From: Paenibacillus hamazuiensis
GTDB taxonomy: Bacteria > Bacillota > Bacilli > Paenibacillales > NBRC-103111
Length of the DNA: 64,000 nucleotides
Reading direction: 5' to 3'
Assembly (NCBI RefSeq): GCF_023276405.1
Contig: NZ_JALRMO010000001.1
Coordinates: 7,851,501 to 7,915,500, forward strand
Shown here: positions 50,985 through 59,095 of the stretch, piece by piece
Numbering within the stretch: position 1 is the first letter of the stretch
Layout: the number at the start of each line of letters is the position of its first letter
The notes under the pieces: model-generated
Databases searched by the model: none
The model's input: the letters and a program-made list of their open reading frames with translations, nothing else
What the model was told of the DNA's origin: nothing
Position numbers and translations under genes: made by a program

Positions 50985-51739
50985 ATTTTTTAAATATGGG
51001 AAGTATTATCCCTCCACAGGGAAACGCAAATATTGGGCAAGTAGTAGAAACCGCAACGTTTACGTCAAAAGGAAGCTTTGCACAAAAATCAGGAGCTATT
51101 ACGGATATTGGATTTTTAGGGGACATTGTACCATCTAATTCCGACTGGCCATTACCTTTAGGTTATATCAGGGGCGGAACCGTAAAAGGTGACCAGAATT
51201 TAACCCCCTCAAACATTGCAGCAGGGGTAAAAATTTTTAATGTAAACGGGACGTTTACCAGCGATGCTACGGCAACGGCTGCTGACATTCTAGCAGGAAA
51301 AACAGCGTATGTGAAGGGCGCTTTGATTATGGGAACCGGATCGGGCGGTGGTGGTGGGGCAATTCAATACAACACAAGTAACCAAAATGTCATATTAACG
51401 CTTAGTTCCTATACAACTAAACAAGCTGATTATGCTTTTAGTTTCAACGTTGCTTTTGCTCCAAATTTTGTGTTAATACAAAATTTAGATAACCGTGGTA
51501 TTACTTCACCTCTATACATAAAAGCTACCGCAACAGCTTTTAAGGATATAGCGGAAAGTCTATGGTTACGGAGTGAAGGGCAAAATGCAGGAACAGAAGT
51601 AAAAATGAAATTAGTTAATGTAACTTTCGGGGCTAACTCTGTATCCGGCAGCGTTCGAATTTATTCGGATGACCCCGAACAGGGTACGATAACAAGTGAT
51701 AATCAGATACATGTTAATGTCATCATAGGAGGTATGTAA
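50981..51739 (+). CDS. Tail fibre-like protein
   Basis: The 252-residue protein has a GYIRGGTVKGDQNLTPSNIA segment and GVKIFNVNGTFTSD, a short motif also found in the repeats of the following fibre gene (ADILAGKTAYVKGALIMGTG). A GSGGGG hinge near residue 125 leads to a beta-rich C-terminal domain of about 120 residues with YTTKQADYAFSFNVAFAPNF. It is probably a short fibre or fibre tip. More A+T-rich than the baseplate genes. Confidence 0.7.
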   Translation: MNFLNMGSIIPPQGNANIGQVVETATFTSKGSFAQKSGAITDIGFLGDIVPSNSDWPLPLGYIRGGTVKGDQNLTPSNIAAGVKIFNVNGTFTSDATATAADILAGKTAYVKGALIMGTGSGGGGGAIQYNTSNQNVILTLSSYTTKQADYAFSFNVAFAPNFVLIQNLDNRGITSPLYIKATATAFKDIAESLWLRSEGQNAGTEVKMKLVNVTFGANSVSGSVRIYSDDPEQGTITSDNQIHVNVIIGGM

Positions 51740-51743
51740 ACTA

Positions 51744-51836
51744 ATGGGACTGACTCAACCAGACATGCCCGTTCCGCAAGTATCTTTCACGAAACAAACG
51801 GCGGAACAAAATAAAAAAAGAAAGGAATGGTGTTGA
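51744..51836 (+). CDS. Small ORF between fibre genes (30 codons)
   Basis: ATG 51744 follows AGGAGG (51727-51732) at longish spacing and encodes MGLTQPDMPVPQVSFTKQTA plus a Lys/Arg-rich end. Its stop is 3 bp before the fibre gene start, whose ribosome binding site it contains. Function unknown; it may serve translational coupling. Confidence 0.45.
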   Translation: MGLTQPDMPVPQVSFTKQTAEQNKKRKEWC

Positions 51837-51838
51837 TC

Positions 51839-53476
51839 ATGCCCGACTATACACCAAGGCTTAACCTACCGCGGCCGTTAGGCAACGAGAATGTAACAAG
51901 ACAAGCACATAACGCTTTGGTAGATACAATAGATCAGAATGCGGCCAGGAAAACAGATTTAGATAGCCACGTCGCCGCGACAAGCGGAGTACACGGGGCA
52001 ACTTCGGCGGCAACAGAGAGTACCATCATGCAGCGCGATACGAACGGTAGGGCAAAGGTGGCTGCGCCTTCCGCTGCCGATGACATTGCCCGTAAAGATA
52101 CCGTCGATAGCGCGATGTCGGCTCATACGAATGCAAGTGACCCACATCCGCAATACGCGACAGACAATGACATGAACGTGCATAAAACGGCTGCGGTGCT
52201 TGATCATCCCGATGGATCGGTTACGACCGCCAAGCTCGCAAATGGGGCTGTAACGGCGACTAAAGTTGCCAGCGACGTTGCGACAAAAGCCCAACTAGAT
52301 GGGGCGGTAGGTACTCTCTCCTCGCTACTCACCACGGCTAAAAATAACGTGGTCGCAGCAATCAATGAGCTTTTTCAGTATGCCAGTGACGGTAAAAAAG
52401 CAATCGCTGCCGCCATTACTGGCAAAGGGGTACCGGCATCCGGCAGCGATACCTTTGCTCAATTATCGTCGAAGATTAGCAGCATCCAACTGGCGACAGG
52501 CAACGCCGGGACGGGTGATGTGCTGGCAGGCAAGACGTTCAGTAACGCTACAACAACAGGAGCAACTGGGACAATGCCTAACAATGGGGCGCTAAACTAT
52601 ACGCCGAGCGGTAACGCCCAATCAATTCCGGCTGGATACACCTCTGGGGGGACTGTTTCCGCAGTGTCGGTGCCGGTCGCGAATGTGCTTGTCGGTACAA
52701 CCATTGCGGGGCAAACAGGGACAATGCCCAACCGTGGTGCTACGGTAATTACTCCTAGCTCATCGAACCAGACAATTTCAGCAGGTTACCATAATGGATC
52801 GGGTTATGTAGCAGGTGTTAATGTGCCGGCTGCAAGTGTCCTATATGGTACAACCATCGCAGGAGTCGCCGGCACAATGCCTAACCAGGGCTCCGTTGTG
52901 ATAACTCCGAGCACGTCAAACCAAGGCATTCCGGCGGGTTACCATAATGGATCAGGTTATGTCGCAGGGGTATCCGTTCCGACTGACAGAGTTTTGACGG
53001 GCACATGGATTGCCGGAGTGCAAGGTACGATGCCTAACAACGGAGCACCTACATGGAATCCAACTACGTATGATCAATGGCTTGGTGCCGGTTATTATAG
53101 TGGTGGTCGCATCATAGGAGAACCTAACCTGCAGCCCGGGAATATACTCAAAAATGTATCCATGTTTGGGGTAGCAGGTACATTGGATACAATGGAGCGG
53201 AGGGGATCCACAGCACTTATAACAGGTGTTACTTCTGTATCATTTAATGTCACTGGATTACCGTATCAGCCTAAAGCAATATACATTGTCGTATATAATG
53301 AATACGGTGTCTCAGTTGCTAGCTTGAGATGGTTGTATTATCAGTTAAGTCCATCAGGACAATCGAGTAACTCAAGTTACACTATATCACCAACTTCAGA
53401 TGGTTTTACTTTTCAAGAAACTAAGCCTAGTGGTGTTAACATTAGACAGTCATATAGTTGGACCACACTTGGATAA
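51839..53476 (+). CDS. Tail fibre with tandem repeats
   Basis: ATG 51839 gives 545 residues opening MPDYTPRLNLPRPLGNENVT, an N-terminus typical of XkdV-like fibres. A His-containing SGVHGATSAATESTIMQRDT stretch follows. Residues about 230-420 are four tandem units of about 48 residues, each containing GTMPNxG, TPSxxNQ, AGYHNGSGYVAGV and VLxGTxIAG. The last 100 residues (LITGVTSVSFNVTGLPYQPK) form a beta-rich tip. The repeats probably make a trimeric shaft. Confidence 0.82.
   Translation: MPDYTPRLNLPRPLGNENVTRQAHNALVDTIDQNAARKTDLDSHVAATSGVHGATSAATESTIMQRDTNGRAKVAAPSAADDIARKDTVDSAMSAHTNASDPHPQYATDNDMNVHKTAAVLDHPDGSVTTAKLANGAVTATKVASDVATKAQLDGAVGTLSSLLTTAKNNVVAAINELFQYASDGKKAIAAAITGKGVPASGSDTFAQLSSKISSIQLATGNAGTGDVLAGKTFSNATTTGATGTMPNNGALNYTPSGNAQSIPAGYTSGGTVSAVSVPVANVLVGTTIAGQTGTMPNRGATVITPSSSNQTISAGYHNGSGYVAGVNVPAASVLYGTTIAGVAGTMPNQGSVVITPSTSNQGIPAGYHNGSGYVAGVSVPTDRVLTGTWIAGVQGTMPNNGAPTWNPTTYDQWLGAGYYSGGRIIGEPNLQPGNILKNVSMFGVAGTLDTMERRGSTALITGVTSVSFNVTGLPYQPKAIYIVVYNEYGVSVASLRWLYYQLSPSGQSSNSSYTISPTSDGFTFQETKPSGVNIRQSYSWTTLG
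52550..53120 (+). repeat. Four ~144-bp tandem units in the fibre gene
   Basis: The DNA for the GTMPNxG...VLxGTxIAG units recurs at about 144-bp spacing. The two central copies are most alike, sharing GGTTACCATAATGGATC and GGTTATGT blocks. Confidence 0.7.
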
Positions 53477-53486
53477 GTAAGTCTCG

Positions 53487-53615
53487 AATCTTTTTTTCGG
53501 GACTGGATATTACAATGTACTGCCGATAAGAGTAAATAATCTTAAACCAGGTACCGGGGTAGCCATTCAAATCATTACGCTGCTATACTCAGGGCTGTAC
53601 TCTAGGTTGCATTGA
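53487..53615 (+). pseudogene. Relic of a fibre C-terminus
   Basis: A start-less frame reads TGYYNVLPIRVNNLKPGTGV, then AIQIITLLYSGL, and stops at 53613-53615. Its beta-rich, fibre-tip-like sequence directly behind an intact fibre gene suggests a leftover alternative tip or the 3' end lost when the present tip was acquired. Confidence 0.45.
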
Positions 53616-53683
53616 ACTGATACCGGCAACTGATCCGAACGCAAGTCCGATTCGAATTCAGACAAATGCAGGAATGAAAACAC

Positions 53684-53721
53684 ATCAAAATAAAGCCTCG
53701 CTGATGCGGGGCTATTTTGAT
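53684..53721. terminator. Long near-perfect palindrome
   Basis: ATCAAAATAAAGCCTCGC (53684-53701) faces GCGGGGCTATTTTGAT (53706-53721) around TGAT. The arms pair over 16 or so bases with one bulge. A and T runs inside the stem allow terminator activity in both directions; a recombination site is an alternative. Confidence 0.6.
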
Positions 53722-53747
53722 GCCCATATGTCGGAGGGGAGGACAAC

Positions 53748-53878
53748 GTGCTCAAGGTATTGTTGGTTTTGATGGCGGCGGGATTATGTGACTGGTGTTC
53801 TTGTTGACAGCGTGGCAGGTCTATGGATCCATACGGGGTAGATCCGGCCACCGAAAACTGGACTTAGAACGAATTTAA
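53748..53878 (+). pseudogene. Broken small membrane-protein gene
   Basis: GTG 53748 after GGAGGGGAGG opens MLKVLLVLMAAG, a membrane-segment start, and stops early. A shifted frame continues with LVFLLTAWQVYGSIRGRSGH and RKLDLERI before a stop at 53876-53878. Together they make a plausible 40-residue single-helix protein broken by a frameshift. Confidence 0.45.
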
Positions 53879-53921
53879 CGCTTTAAACATGTTGGGGAAC
53901 ACAATGGAGGTGATTTCTTAA

Positions 53922-56900
53922 ATGCCGAAAAATACAGCCAAACTGGGCATTCCAAAGCCGTATGGCGATGAAATCGTAAGCCGGGCTGCGTTTAATAAAA
54001 TCTGGGACCAACTCGATCAGATGGCGGTTAGGGAGCCGTTTTTGCTTAAAAGCGTCGTTTACGTCAGCTCTCCAAGTAAAATTGACGTTACGCTCGGTCC
54101 CGGTGTGGCCGATTTTTTGCAGACGATTGTGAGTAAAACCGAGGATACGGTGTATTCGATTGTTTCTCCGGCAGCGAATACGACTTATTACGTTTACTTG
54201 AAGAGCGACGGGAGCTTTACGCATAATACGACCGGGGCTGAAGTCGATGGAGCAGTGATGCTTTGGAAGATCGGCACAGGGGCGACGCTGGGGACGATTT
54301 CAACGACTGACCTGCGCGGGCAGGTCAGCGGCTCGGCCCAGATGGTGAAAGATTTGCTGGATGCGCATGCAGGTGCAGGCGGAACCGCTCATGCCAACGC
54401 AGTTGCCGGCGGGGCAGCGGGTTTTATGACGGGGACGGATAAGGCCAAATTGGACGGGATTTCCAACGGGGCGAACAGAACATCCGCTTCTTCCAATAAT
54501 GGCAAAGTGCAGGTGGATGGCAGCGACGTTACGGTTTATACCCATCCGTCCGGCGATGGCAACTCCCACGTTCCGGCTACCGGGACTACAAACGCAGGCA
54601 AAGTGTTGAAAGCTGGTGCAACGGCAAACAGTGCAGTGTGGGGGAATGTGGATTGGAACGAATTGACAGGTAAGCCGACGACGATTTCCGGAGCGGGACT
54701 GACGGATGCGGCGACAACGTCCTATGTTGACAGCTACGTAGGCACGTCCCCGGCACCGACGCAGGTGACGTTAGGTTACGGGCAGCAGGTTGTCACCGCG
54801 ACGAGGACGGCTCCATTGGAGAATATCAGCATTAAGGGGAGAACGCTGGTTAATTTGCTTGGGCGGGATGGGAATTGTGACACTACTTCTACTTTTGACG
54901 TATATCAAGCCACAATTGCTACTGTTCCAGCTTTGACAGACGGTATATATGCACTTGCAGTTACGTCTAGTACCTCATCTTTTGCGAGTGCTGTAACAAA
55001 GAAACAATACTCATTTAAAGCTGGAAAATGCTATGTAAGTATAGCTTCATTAAAGAGCGCGTCAACGGTAAGTGCCGGAATTGACTTCCCAGGACTACTA
55101 ACGTATGAAGTTCCTATGGATGGAACCCTAAAGATTGTAGGCAGGAAGTTCACATCTGCAACAGATCTAACAGTCTCAATGAGTCCGTTTATTCGAGCGA
55201 ATGCAACAGGCCAAAAATTGATTGTAGACAGTGTGCGTGTTTATGAAATACCCTCGGTGGAATATGATTTGCTACCAGTCGGAACATTTACAGTAAACTC
55301 AACAAATCAATGGATTGTAGCAAAATACCCATATGTTGATGATATGAAATCTATCACAAATCCCTATGTCTATAAATATGGCGAGAACCTGGTTCCCCCT
55401 TTCAGCGAGTGGACAATTAGTCAGTACGCGACCATCATTGAACCATACAAATTGAATATAATGGTTCCCGCAGGTGTTGTTGATTATTCTACATCAGTGA
55501 AAATTCCTGTTTTGCCAAATACACAATATACACTGTCAGCATTGATTTCTTCCCCATCAGATGAAACGAGAATTAATTATTTATTATATGATGTAAACGG
55601 GAATGCCATATCAGATAATTATGGTTTTAGTCAAGGTAATGCGTCGGGGTCACTTACATTTACAACAACAAGTAACACAGCGTCTATTGCAATTTATTGT
55701 TTGACTGCTAGTTTTGCTGGGACATACACATTTGACAAGATAAGATTGAACGTTGGTGCATTTATAAAACCATTCAAACCGAGGAACGATGACTATTTAA
55801 TTTATCCGAATCTGTGTCTCTCTTCATCTATTGATGGGGCGGTATATGATACGCTGAGCAAAAGGGACGGCAAGTATTTTAAATTATCAAGGTTTAAAAC
55901 AATGGATTTATCAGGAGATCTGCCGTGGAAGTTTAACGACATGCTCGCAGGGGTCAAACGTGTTGGTGCTCCGATCATTAATTCTATCAATACCCCTGGG
56001 ACGGCTGTGCTTGCTAAATATGACGGCAAAGTTATGGCGAACTTAGGAGAAACCGCAATTGCGACAAATGTCTACGACAGATTTATTTTATGGAGTGACC
56101 GAAACATATACCTCGATTTGAACAATAATGACACGGGTTGGGGGGACAATTATCGGCCATCACCTGAAGAGATCCAGGCTTATTTTTATGGATGGAAGAT
56201 GTATGATTCATCCGCTGGCATAACGCCAACGTCAACTTATAACAGAACTGACGGATTAAATAAGGCTTGGGCAAGATATGATAAAGTTGCCGGATGGCAA
56301 GGCGTTACATCTCTTCCAACAAGTAAGTCAAGCACGGGTTTGGATGGAACCGGAAGTGGCTACAAGCTTCAATACCAGCTTGCCACGCCGACAAGTGAAG
56401 AAATCGCCTATGAAGGGGGTGTAACGCTGAATGAGGGTATTAATCAGATCGAAATTGGCAATGGGGTGATTGTGAGGGAGAAGACTATTCCCAAAATTTA
56501 TACTGCTGGGGGTACCTATAGAATTAACAACTCTTATGTAGATGGGCACATTGGTATACCAAACGATTATGATTTTAACCGTTTAAGTAAACGGGCCTCC
56601 AAAATTATTTCAGTTTATTCAAATGGTAGGATTTCGCCAGCTGTCGTTAAAGGGACTGATGCCGGTTACACTTATGGTACCAGTCAAGCGGATATTCCTA
56701 TTTATGCATATGATTCCTATTCCTCGTACGAAGTTAGTTATCTTGCACTTGACCAATACAGCCTTACATGTAACGTACTTCAAGTATTAGGCGAGTATGC
56801 TAGTAATATTAAGACTACTCTGGATATACTCGTCTTAAACCAAACTGATATTGAAGCGAGAGTAGGCGCATTAGAAATAACAAAAGCGCGGAAGGTACAG

Positions 56901-57224
56901 GGACAGTGGATTACGCCAACTTTGTTGAATGGATGGGTTGATTATGGTGATTCGAATAGACCTAAAATTGGTTATATGAAAGATGAATTTGGCAAAGTTT
57001 ATTTAACAGGTGTTATTAAAAACGGAAGTATAGGGGCCACCACTCCAGCATTTTATTTGCCTGCTGGATATAGACCCACGAAGCTATTCTCTGATCAGGG
57101 ACTTTCTTTAAACGGTGTAGCTTGCAACGTTGATATTGCACCTAATGGCGCAGTAAGAATTTTAACCGGTGATAGTACATTTATTTCTCTTATGAACATA
57201 TCGTTCTTTATTGATCAAGTGTAA
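53922..57224 (+). CDS. Large tail fibre / receptor-binding protein
   Basis: The 1100-residue protein opens AKLGIPKPYGDEIVSRAAFN, a start shared by Firmicute phage fibres. Residues 1-310 are G+C-rich and include VYVSSPSKIDVTLGPGVADF and TGTDKAKLDGISNGANRTSA, a common fibre motif. From about residue 315 (near 54,870) the DNA becomes clearly A+T-rich and the protein changes to beta-rich binding modules. The last 80 residues (GYMKDEFGKVYLTGVIKNGS, then AFYLPAGYRPTKLF) form a common fibre tip. The composition break suggests a swapped receptor-binding part. Confidence 0.82.
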   Translation: MPKNTAKLGIPKPYGDEIVSRAAFNKIWDQLDQMAVREPFLLKSVVYVSSPSKIDVTLGPGVADFLQTIVSKTEDTVYSIVSPAANTTYYVYLKSDGSFTHNTTGAEVDGAVMLWKIGTGATLGTISTTDLRGQVSGSAQMVKDLLDAHAGAGGTAHANAVAGGAAGFMTGTDKAKLDGISNGANRTSASSNNGKVQVDGSDVTVYTHPSGDGNSHVPATGTTNAGKVLKAGATANSAVWGNVDWNELTGKPTTISGAGLTDAATTSYVDSYVGTSPAPTQVTLGYGQQVVTATRTAPLENISIKGRTLVNLLGRDGNCDTTSTFDVYQATIATVPALTDGIYALAVTSSTSSFASAVTKKQYSFKAGKCYVSIASLKSASTVSAGIDFPGLLTYEVPMDGTLKIVGRKFTSATDLTVSMSPFIRANATGQKLIVDSVRVYEIPSVEYDLLPVGTFTVNSTNQWIVAKYPYVDDMKSITNPYVYKYGENLVPPFSEWTISQYATIIEPYKLNIMVPAGVVDYSTSVKIPVLPNTQYTLSALISSPSDETRINYLLYDVNGNAISDNYGFSQGNASGSLTFTTTSNTASIAIYCLTASFAGTYTFDKIRLNVGAFIKPFKPRNDDYLIYPNLCLSSSIDGAVYDTLSKRDGKYFKLSRFKTMDLSGDLPWKFNDMLAGVKRVGAPIINSINTPGTAVLAKYDGKVMANLGETAIATNVYDRFILWSDRNIYLDLNNNDTGWGDNYRPSPEEIQAYFYGWKMYDSSAGITPTSTYNRTDGLNKAWARYDKVAGWQGVTSLPTSKSSTGLDGTGSGYKLQYQLATPTSEEIAYEGGVTLNEGINQIEIGNGVIVREKTIPKIYTAGGTYRINNSYVDGHIGIPNDYDFNRLSKRASKIISVYSNGRISPAVVKGTDAGYTYGTSQADIPIYAYDSYSSYEVSYLALDQYSLTCNVLQVLGEYASNIKTTLDILVLNQTDIEARVGALEITKARKVQGQWITPTLLNGWVDYGDSNRPKIGYMKDEFGKVYLTGVIKNGSIGATTPAFYLPAGYRPTKLFSDQGLSLNGVACNVDIAPNGAVRILTGDSTFISLMNISFFIDQV

Positions 57225-57236
57225 GGAGGTTAAAAT

Positions 57237-57704
57237 TTGAAAGAAGCAATCATCGTCGATAAAGACGGATTTTACCTCGAACCAACGCTCGTAGACGATC
57301 ATGTCTCGGGCGTTTTTCCTTTATCCGAATTAAGCGGCAGTAGGGATTACACGACCGGGAGCCAAATAGATACATCACTCGAAATATTCGAAGCTTACCA
57401 AGTAGCCATCTCCGTTCCACCGGGTCTATATAAGCCGCGTTTCGACTTTGAAGCGGGGGAATGGACCGAGGGGCTATCACCGGAAGAAATCGATACGCTC
57501 CGAAGCAAGTCACAGCCGCAAACGATTGAGCATATGGCAAGAGGGCTCCCAAAAGATGCGTTATCGCTTGAAAGTCGCGCAACCGTCTCACAGGATGATT
57601 ATGTTTTACAGCTGATGTTCGATTTACAGCAGCGGATTAATGACCAGTCAAACCGTATCGCCGATCTAGAGTATCATATCAACCAACTAAAAGAGAATGC
57701 GTAA
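57237..57704 (+). CDS. Phage tail-fibre-associated protein with coiled-coil end
   Basis: The 155-residue protein starts at TTG 57237 after AAGGAGG and reads MKEAIIVDKDGFYLEPTLVD. A Pro/Trp segment, VAISVPPGLYKPRFDFEAGE, is typical of short proteins that follow fibre genes (XkdW position). The C-terminus, MFDLQQRINDQSNRIADLEY, is a coiled coil. Possibly a fibre assembly or attachment protein. Confidence 0.7.
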   Translation: MKEAIIVDKDGFYLEPTLVDDHVSGVFPLSELSGSRDYTTGSQIDTSLEIFEAYQVAISVPPGLYKPRFDFEAGEWTEGLSPEEIDTLRSKSQPQTIEHMARGLPKDALSLESRATVSQDDYVLQLMFDLQQRINDQSNRIADLEYHINQLKENA

Positions 57705-57828
57705 TCTATGCTATCAATGATAGTCTATCGAACTTTACGCGAATGCAGATGGCCACCGTGTTACTCAGCTTTTGATACCGCATGATGAACGCGCTTTCAT
57801 AAACAAAAGCAGAAGGGAGGAACAGATC

Positions 57829-58233
57829 ATGTACCAAACGATCACAAATTTAACCTCGGCTGGGGTAGGCATCAGCTTATCCTATGCTTTTGGGAGGTGG
57901 AACGAATTGCTGGCTTTATTTCTCATCGCTATTTTTATCGATTATATCAGCGGCATCGGCGCATCGATCATGGAACGCAAAGGGTTGAGCAGCGACGTAG
58001 GTTTTAAAGGCTTGGCCCGAAAAATGTTCATGGTGCTCATCGTCGTACTCGCTCATCGGATGGATATTTTGCTGGAAGTGGACTGGATCATGACGGGAGC
58101 GATTTGCTTTTATCTTGCAAACGAACTGATCAGCATCACGGAGAACTACGGAAGAATGGGATTGCCTTTGCCCGACACGGTAAAGCAAATCATCACGGTG
58201 CTTAAAACCAAAGGGGAAGGTGAACAATCGTGA
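57829..58233 (+). CDS. Phage holin (Hol44/TcdE-like family)
   Basis: ATG 57829 follows GGGAGG and gives 134 residues. Three hydrophobic segments are visible, with LLALFLIAIFIDYISGIGAS the hallmark (DYxSG), then ERKGLSSDVGFKGLARKMFM and the ELISITENYGRMG segment. It would form membrane holes that release the tailocin. It overlaps the amidase gene by 4 bp as GTGA. Confidence 0.88.
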   Translation: MYQTITNLTSAGVGISLSYAFGRWNELLALFLIAIFIDYISGIGASIMERKGLSSDVGFKGLARKMFMVLIVVLAHRMDILLEVDWIMTGAICFYLANELISITENYGRMGLPLPDTVKQIITVLKTKGEGEQS

Positions 58234-58928
58234 CAGCCGATAGAGAAATCGTTTGGATGGGTAACGAGCATACGAATTCAAGCGACAGACAGGGACTTAT
58301 CCCTTTTGTGATTGTGAATCATATTTCCGCCGGATCAATGAGCAGCATGGACAACTGGTTCCGCAGTCCGGATAATCAGACATCTTCGGCTCATTTTGGG
58401 GTGGCGAAAGACGGCCGAATCCATCAGTATGTCGATATTCGGAGAATGGCATGGGCCAACGGATTATCGGCAAAAGATATCGCGGCCTCGGAACTGCCGG
58501 TCATTCGCGACAACCCCGGCATTAACCCGAATTTGTATTCCGTATCGATCGAACACGAGGGGACGGACGGGGATTTGACGGAGGAGCAATTTGCTTCGTC
58601 GGTATGGCTGCATCGGTATATCCGGTATTTTATCAGGGAAATGTGGGGACAAGATTTCGAACTGGACCGGTACCACGTCATTGGGCATTTCATGGTCAAT
58701 CCGGTCGGAAAGCCGCTTTGTCCCGGCCCGAAGTTCCCATGGGAACGATTGTATTTCGAATTGGAACAAGAAGGAGCTGATTACATGCTGGCAGCGGATG
58801 ATGCCAATGCAATGATCGCTTTTTTGGCGGCTGCATACGAGGCGACAAGAAATGACGAGGCCAGAGCCGAGTTTCATCGGTTGGCCAACGAACTGCGTAA
58901 AGCGTCCGGGCAGGACGTGCAGGATTAG
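58230..58928 (+). CDS. N-acetylmuramoyl-L-alanine amidase (endolysin)
   Basis: The 232-residue protein is an Amidase_2/PGRP-fold zinc amidase. FVIVNHISAGSMSSMDNWFR holds the first zinc His31. ASAHFGVAKDGRIHQYVDI follows in the form SSAHFGVAKDG. RYHVIGHFMVNPVGKPLCPG holds the second His and the Cys ligand near residue 170. The last 45 residues are a helical tail with no SH3 or LysM module. It is the last gene of the tail operon. Confidence 0.9.
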   Translation: MTADREIVWMGNEHTNSSDRQGLIPFVIVNHISAGSMSSMDNWFRSPDNQTSSAHFGVAKDGRIHQYVDIRRMAWANGLSAKDIAASELPVIRDNPGINPNLYSVSIEHEGTDGDLTEEQFASSVWLHRYIRYFIREMWGQDFELDRYHVIGHFMVNPVGKPLCPGPKFPWERLYFELEQEGADYMLAADDANAMIAFLAAAYEATRNDEARAEFHRLANELRKASGQDVQD

Positions 58929-59095
58929 AGCTTGTCGGACAAGCCGGTCCTCCGAATTTGAGCCTTGTAACAAAATCCTTCAACCGTTCGTAAAAATGCT
59001 TTGACTCCATCACGACGGTTGGTCACATGACCGGCACTTTTGCTATACTGGCACTAATGATGGAACGTGTGAATCCATTGGAGGTGCCGGCAAGC
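58929..59095. other. Right prophage boundary region and pxpA leader
   Basis: A GCTTGT/ACAAGC hairpin (58930-58944) without T run follows the amidase. TCCGAATTTGAG (58951-58962) differs by one base from 32772-32783. A weak promoter, TTGGTC (59019-59024) and TATACT (59044-59049) 19 bp apart, could serve pxpA. Confidence 0.4.

Larger units (their letters stand above)
53477..53921. other. Spacer between fibre genes with two gene relics
   Basis: About 445 bp. It holds a fibre C-terminus relic (53487-53615), a long palindrome (53684-53721), a broken small membrane-protein gene (53748-53878), and the GGAGGTGATT ribosome binding site of the next gene. Confidence 0.6.
33763..58929. mobile_element. 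Defective prophage: PBSX-like contractile tailocin
   Basis: The block runs from the leftward control cassette to the amidase. Gene order after the activator is tail completion, sheath, tube, frameshifted chaperone, tape measure, LysM hub protein, hub, XkdR, XkdS, XkdT, XkdU, fibres, holin, amidase, as in the PBSX tail module. Integrase, terminase, portal, protease and capsid genes are absent. This composition is that of an R-type phage-tail-like bacteriocin. It lies between pxpC and pxpA. Ends are approximate; no convincing att repeats were found. Confidence 0.85.

Noticed and set aside
33763-58929. Complete inducible phage
   Set aside because: No integrase, replication, terminase, portal or capsid genes are visible in the block.
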